Below are positions 23,629-25,265 of a stretch of 25,265 bases of DNA, piece by piece; position 1 is the stretch's first letter; each line of letters starts with the position of its first letter. Location of the stretch: contig CAYPRM010000019.1 of the NCBI GenBank assembly GCA_964413365.1, positions 1 to 25,265 of the forward strand. Direction: 5' to 3'. Origin of the DNA: RGIG4608 sp964413365 (GTDB lineage: Bacteria; Bacillota; Clostridia; Oscillospirales; CAG-272). The position numbers were made by a program, and so were the translations under genes. The notes beneath the pieces were generated by a model. It had not been told where the DNA came from. It worked only from the letters and a program-made list of their open reading frames with translations, and did not search any database.

Positions 23629-24750
23629 ATGCTTTGCAAGAGAGTTGAGCTCTGCAGCTTCCGAAACGCCGAGAACGAGGAGATCGCCTTTTCCGACGGC
23701 ATAAATGTCCTCCACGGCGAGAATGCACAGGGGAAGACCAACCTGCTCGAGGCGATATATTGCGTATCGCTAGGCAAGAGCTTCAGGACGTCCCGAGATT
23801 CCGAGATGATCCGCTTCGGCTCGGACAGCGCGACGATAAGACTCGATTACGAGGCAGGAGGCAGGGAGCAGAGCATTGAAATGCACCTTTTCGAGGGTGC
23901 AAGACAGAAAAAGAGCGTGCTCCATAACGGCGTGAGGATCACGAGGCTCTCGGAGCTCGTCGGCTCATTCCGTGCCGTCCTCTTCTCACCCGATCATCTT
24001 CAGATGATCAAGGAGGGGCCTGCACTCAGAAGGAGCTATCTTGACGTCGCAATATCGCGCGTGCGCCCGATATATCTACATTCACTTCAGAATTATAACA
24101 GAATACTTGTAAACAGAAATAAGCTCATTCGCACAGCGTCCGATGACCGTGTGGCATTTGATGCAACGGTCGATCTCTGGTCGGCACAGCTTGCACACGA
24201 GGCGGCGGTGATATCGAAATTCCGCGCCGAGTACGTTCGCGACTGCGGCGGGATAATCTCGGAGCTGTACGGCAGAATGTGCGCTACGGGCGAGATGAAC
24301 GAATCTCCGTCCCTTGCCTATGTAGGCTCGGCAAAGCAGGAGAGTGAGGCTTATTTCGACATCGAACAGACCGAGAAAAGCTATCTGCGACTGCTCAGCG
24401 AGTTTCATGACCGCGAGATCGCCGCAGGAACGACGCTCTGGGGCGTTCATAGGGACGACCTCGATATCTGCCTTGACGGGCGAAGCACAAGGCTCTACGG
24501 CTCGCAGGGACAGCAACGCTCCCTTGCCCTTGCGCTAAAGCTTGCCGAGGGCGAGATCTGCCGTAAGGATTGCGGAGAATACCCCGTGCTCCTGCTTGAT
24601 GACGTTTTCTCCGAGCTCGACTCGATAAGACGCAAAAATCTGCTCCGCGAGATCGCGGATAGACAGGTCATCATCACGAGCTGTGAGAGCGATATGGAGC
24701 TTCCCGTGCCGTTTCGGCGCATAGAGGTCTCGGACGGACATTATTTTTGA
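23629..24750 (+). CDS. recF: DNA replication and repair protein RecF
   Basis: A 373-residue SMC-like ATPase with Walker A GENAQGKT (30-37), GKSFR, LFSPDHLQMIKEGP (118-131), the ABC signature SQGQQRS (292-298) and Walker B LLLDDVFSELD (321-331). With RecO and RecR it loads RecA at single-strand gaps. It lies 18 nt after dnaN, with only a weak ribosome binding site (ACGGAT), so translation probably depends on dnaN. The small S4-like gene (yaaA) found between dnaN and recF in Bacillus is absent. No terminator is evident after the stop; the putative origin follows at once. Confidence 0.97.
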   Translation: MLCKRVELCSFRNAENEEIAFSDGINVLHGENAQGKTNLLEAIYCVSLGKSFRTSRDSEMIRFGSDSATIRLDYEAGGREQSIEMHLFEGARQKKSVLHNGVRITRLSELVGSFRAVLFSPDHLQMIKEGPALRRSYLDVAISRVRPIYLHSLQNYNRILVNRNKLIRTASDDRVAFDATVDLWSAQLAHEAAVISKFRAEYVRDCGGIISELYGRMCATGEMNESPSLAYVGSAKQESEAYFDIEQTEKSYLRLLSEFHDREIAAGTTLWGVHRDDLDICLDGRSTRLYGSQGQQRSLALALKLAEGEICRKDCGEYPVLLLDDVFSELDSIRRKNLLREIADRQVIITSCESDMELPVPFRRIEVSDGHYF

Positions 24751-24778
24751 AATTGATCCCCCGCAGCGCCGCATAGTC

Positions 24779-25265
24779 GGTCGAAACGGGTAAAATCGGG
24801 GAAAAATAGGTCGAAGCTGGGGAAAAACCGAAGAAAATGTGGAAATTTTCCACATTTTCCACAGAGTTTTCCACAGGCTGCATCGGCTGTGGAAAAGTCG
24901 CCGAGGTTTTCCCGAGACGGCGAGCAAAGGCTTGAAAATCGTGGAGTGGAGCTGTTGAATTGCTTTTCCACAGACCGCGGAAAACTCGCATTTTCGCAAA
25001 AGCTCGGAGAGTTTTGCACAGGCAAATGCGGGGGAGATCACTTTTCCACAGGAATGGCAAAAAGCCGAAAATTTCGCAAAAATTCAAATTTTCGGAAAAA
25101 CACCGTTTTCTGCGTCCCGAGTGCAAATATTCCACATTTTGCGCAGAAGCTTTCCACAGGAAATCAACAAGCAAAAAACCGCCCCAAGCCTAATAAAATC
25201 AACCCACCGCGGCACTAATTCACATTTTCCCCAGAGTCTACTATTTATAATACTATCTTATATAT
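24779..25265. other. oriC: Probable chromosomal replication origin (oriC) with DnaA-box cluster
   Basis: Non-coding DNA with six exact TTTTCCACA boxes: plus strand at 24846, 24855, 24867, 24964 and 25042; minus strand at 24888-24896. Close variants lie at 24838 (minus, ATTTCCACA), 25012 (TTTTGCACA), 25128 (TATTCCACA) and 25150 (CTTTCCACA). Several are followed by G (CACAG). TTTTCCACA is one base from the classical TTATCCACA and is a known box form in cyanobacteria. Two direct repeats of GGTCGAA then GGGGAAAAA start at 24779 and 24809, and a 10-bp inverted repeat (CCGAAAATTT, 25065-25074; AAATTTTCGG, 25086-25095) sits among the boxes. The last 30 nt are AT-rich (possible unwinding element), and the region may continue past the window. 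Confidence 0.8.

Noticed and set aside
24535..25218. Open frames on both strands in the region after recF
   Set aside because: They are built from repeated TTTTCCACA boxes and purine runs, show no family features, and overlap recF or one another; they fit non-coding origin DNA better.

Overview
The window looks like a chromosomal segment of a Gram-positive-type anaerobe, most likely an uncultured member of class Clostridia (Bacillota). The reasons are an RNase M5 gene, AGGAGG-type ribosome binding sites, a GlpA-like/FAD oxidoreductase/DUF1667 operon, a PASTA-containing surface enzyme, and DnaA, DnaN and RecF closest in style to Firmicutes proteins. This is inference from protein style, since no database could be searched. 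I see 18 protein genes, two tRNAs, several terminators and promoters, a family of intergenic hairpin repeats, and a very probable replication origin at the right edge. There is no rRNA, CRISPR array, prophage or insertion sequence.

Layout. (1) 1-500: elongator tRNA-Met and tRNA-Glu, a terminator and a hairpin-array repeat. (2) 501-2640, minus strand: an eda-kdgK operon for 2-keto-3-deoxygluconate use, the aldolase carrying an extra C-terminal VOC-like domain. (3) 2841-4376: a monocistronic O-antigen ligase/polymerase-like membrane protein behind a perfect consensus promoter. (4) 4381-9755: a membrane-anchored glycerophosphodiester phosphodiesterase (minus), divergent from a GlpA-like/FAD oxidoreductase/DUF1667 operon, then an aldo/keto reductase. 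Together these could release and oxidise glycerol-3-phosphate. (5) 9771-10781, minus: a membrane-anchored PASTA plus polysaccharide deacetylase protein. (6) 10984-13658: a tldD-tldE (pmbA) pair overlapping by ATGA. (7) 13818-14846: a glycine/histidine/proline-rich membrane protein. (8) 15125-17851, minus: a P2-type Ca2+-ATPase. (9) 17987-24750: rnmV-comM, then dnaA, dnaN and recF, all on the plus strand. (10) 24779-25265: non-coding DNA with six exact TTTTCCACA boxes, several variants and an AT-rich end, best read as oriC.

The most interesting points are: the origin lying downstream of recF, so that dnaA-dnaN-recF are transcribed toward it; a DnaA DNA-binding domain with a one-residue contraction and substitutions at box-contacting positions, next to a non-canonical box (TTTTCCACA rather than TTATCCACA); a dispersed repeat made of consecutive tiny hairpins whose stems vary in a compensatory way; the Eda-VOC fusion; and the PASTA-deacetylase fusion. 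I do not see an obvious new defence or mobile system.
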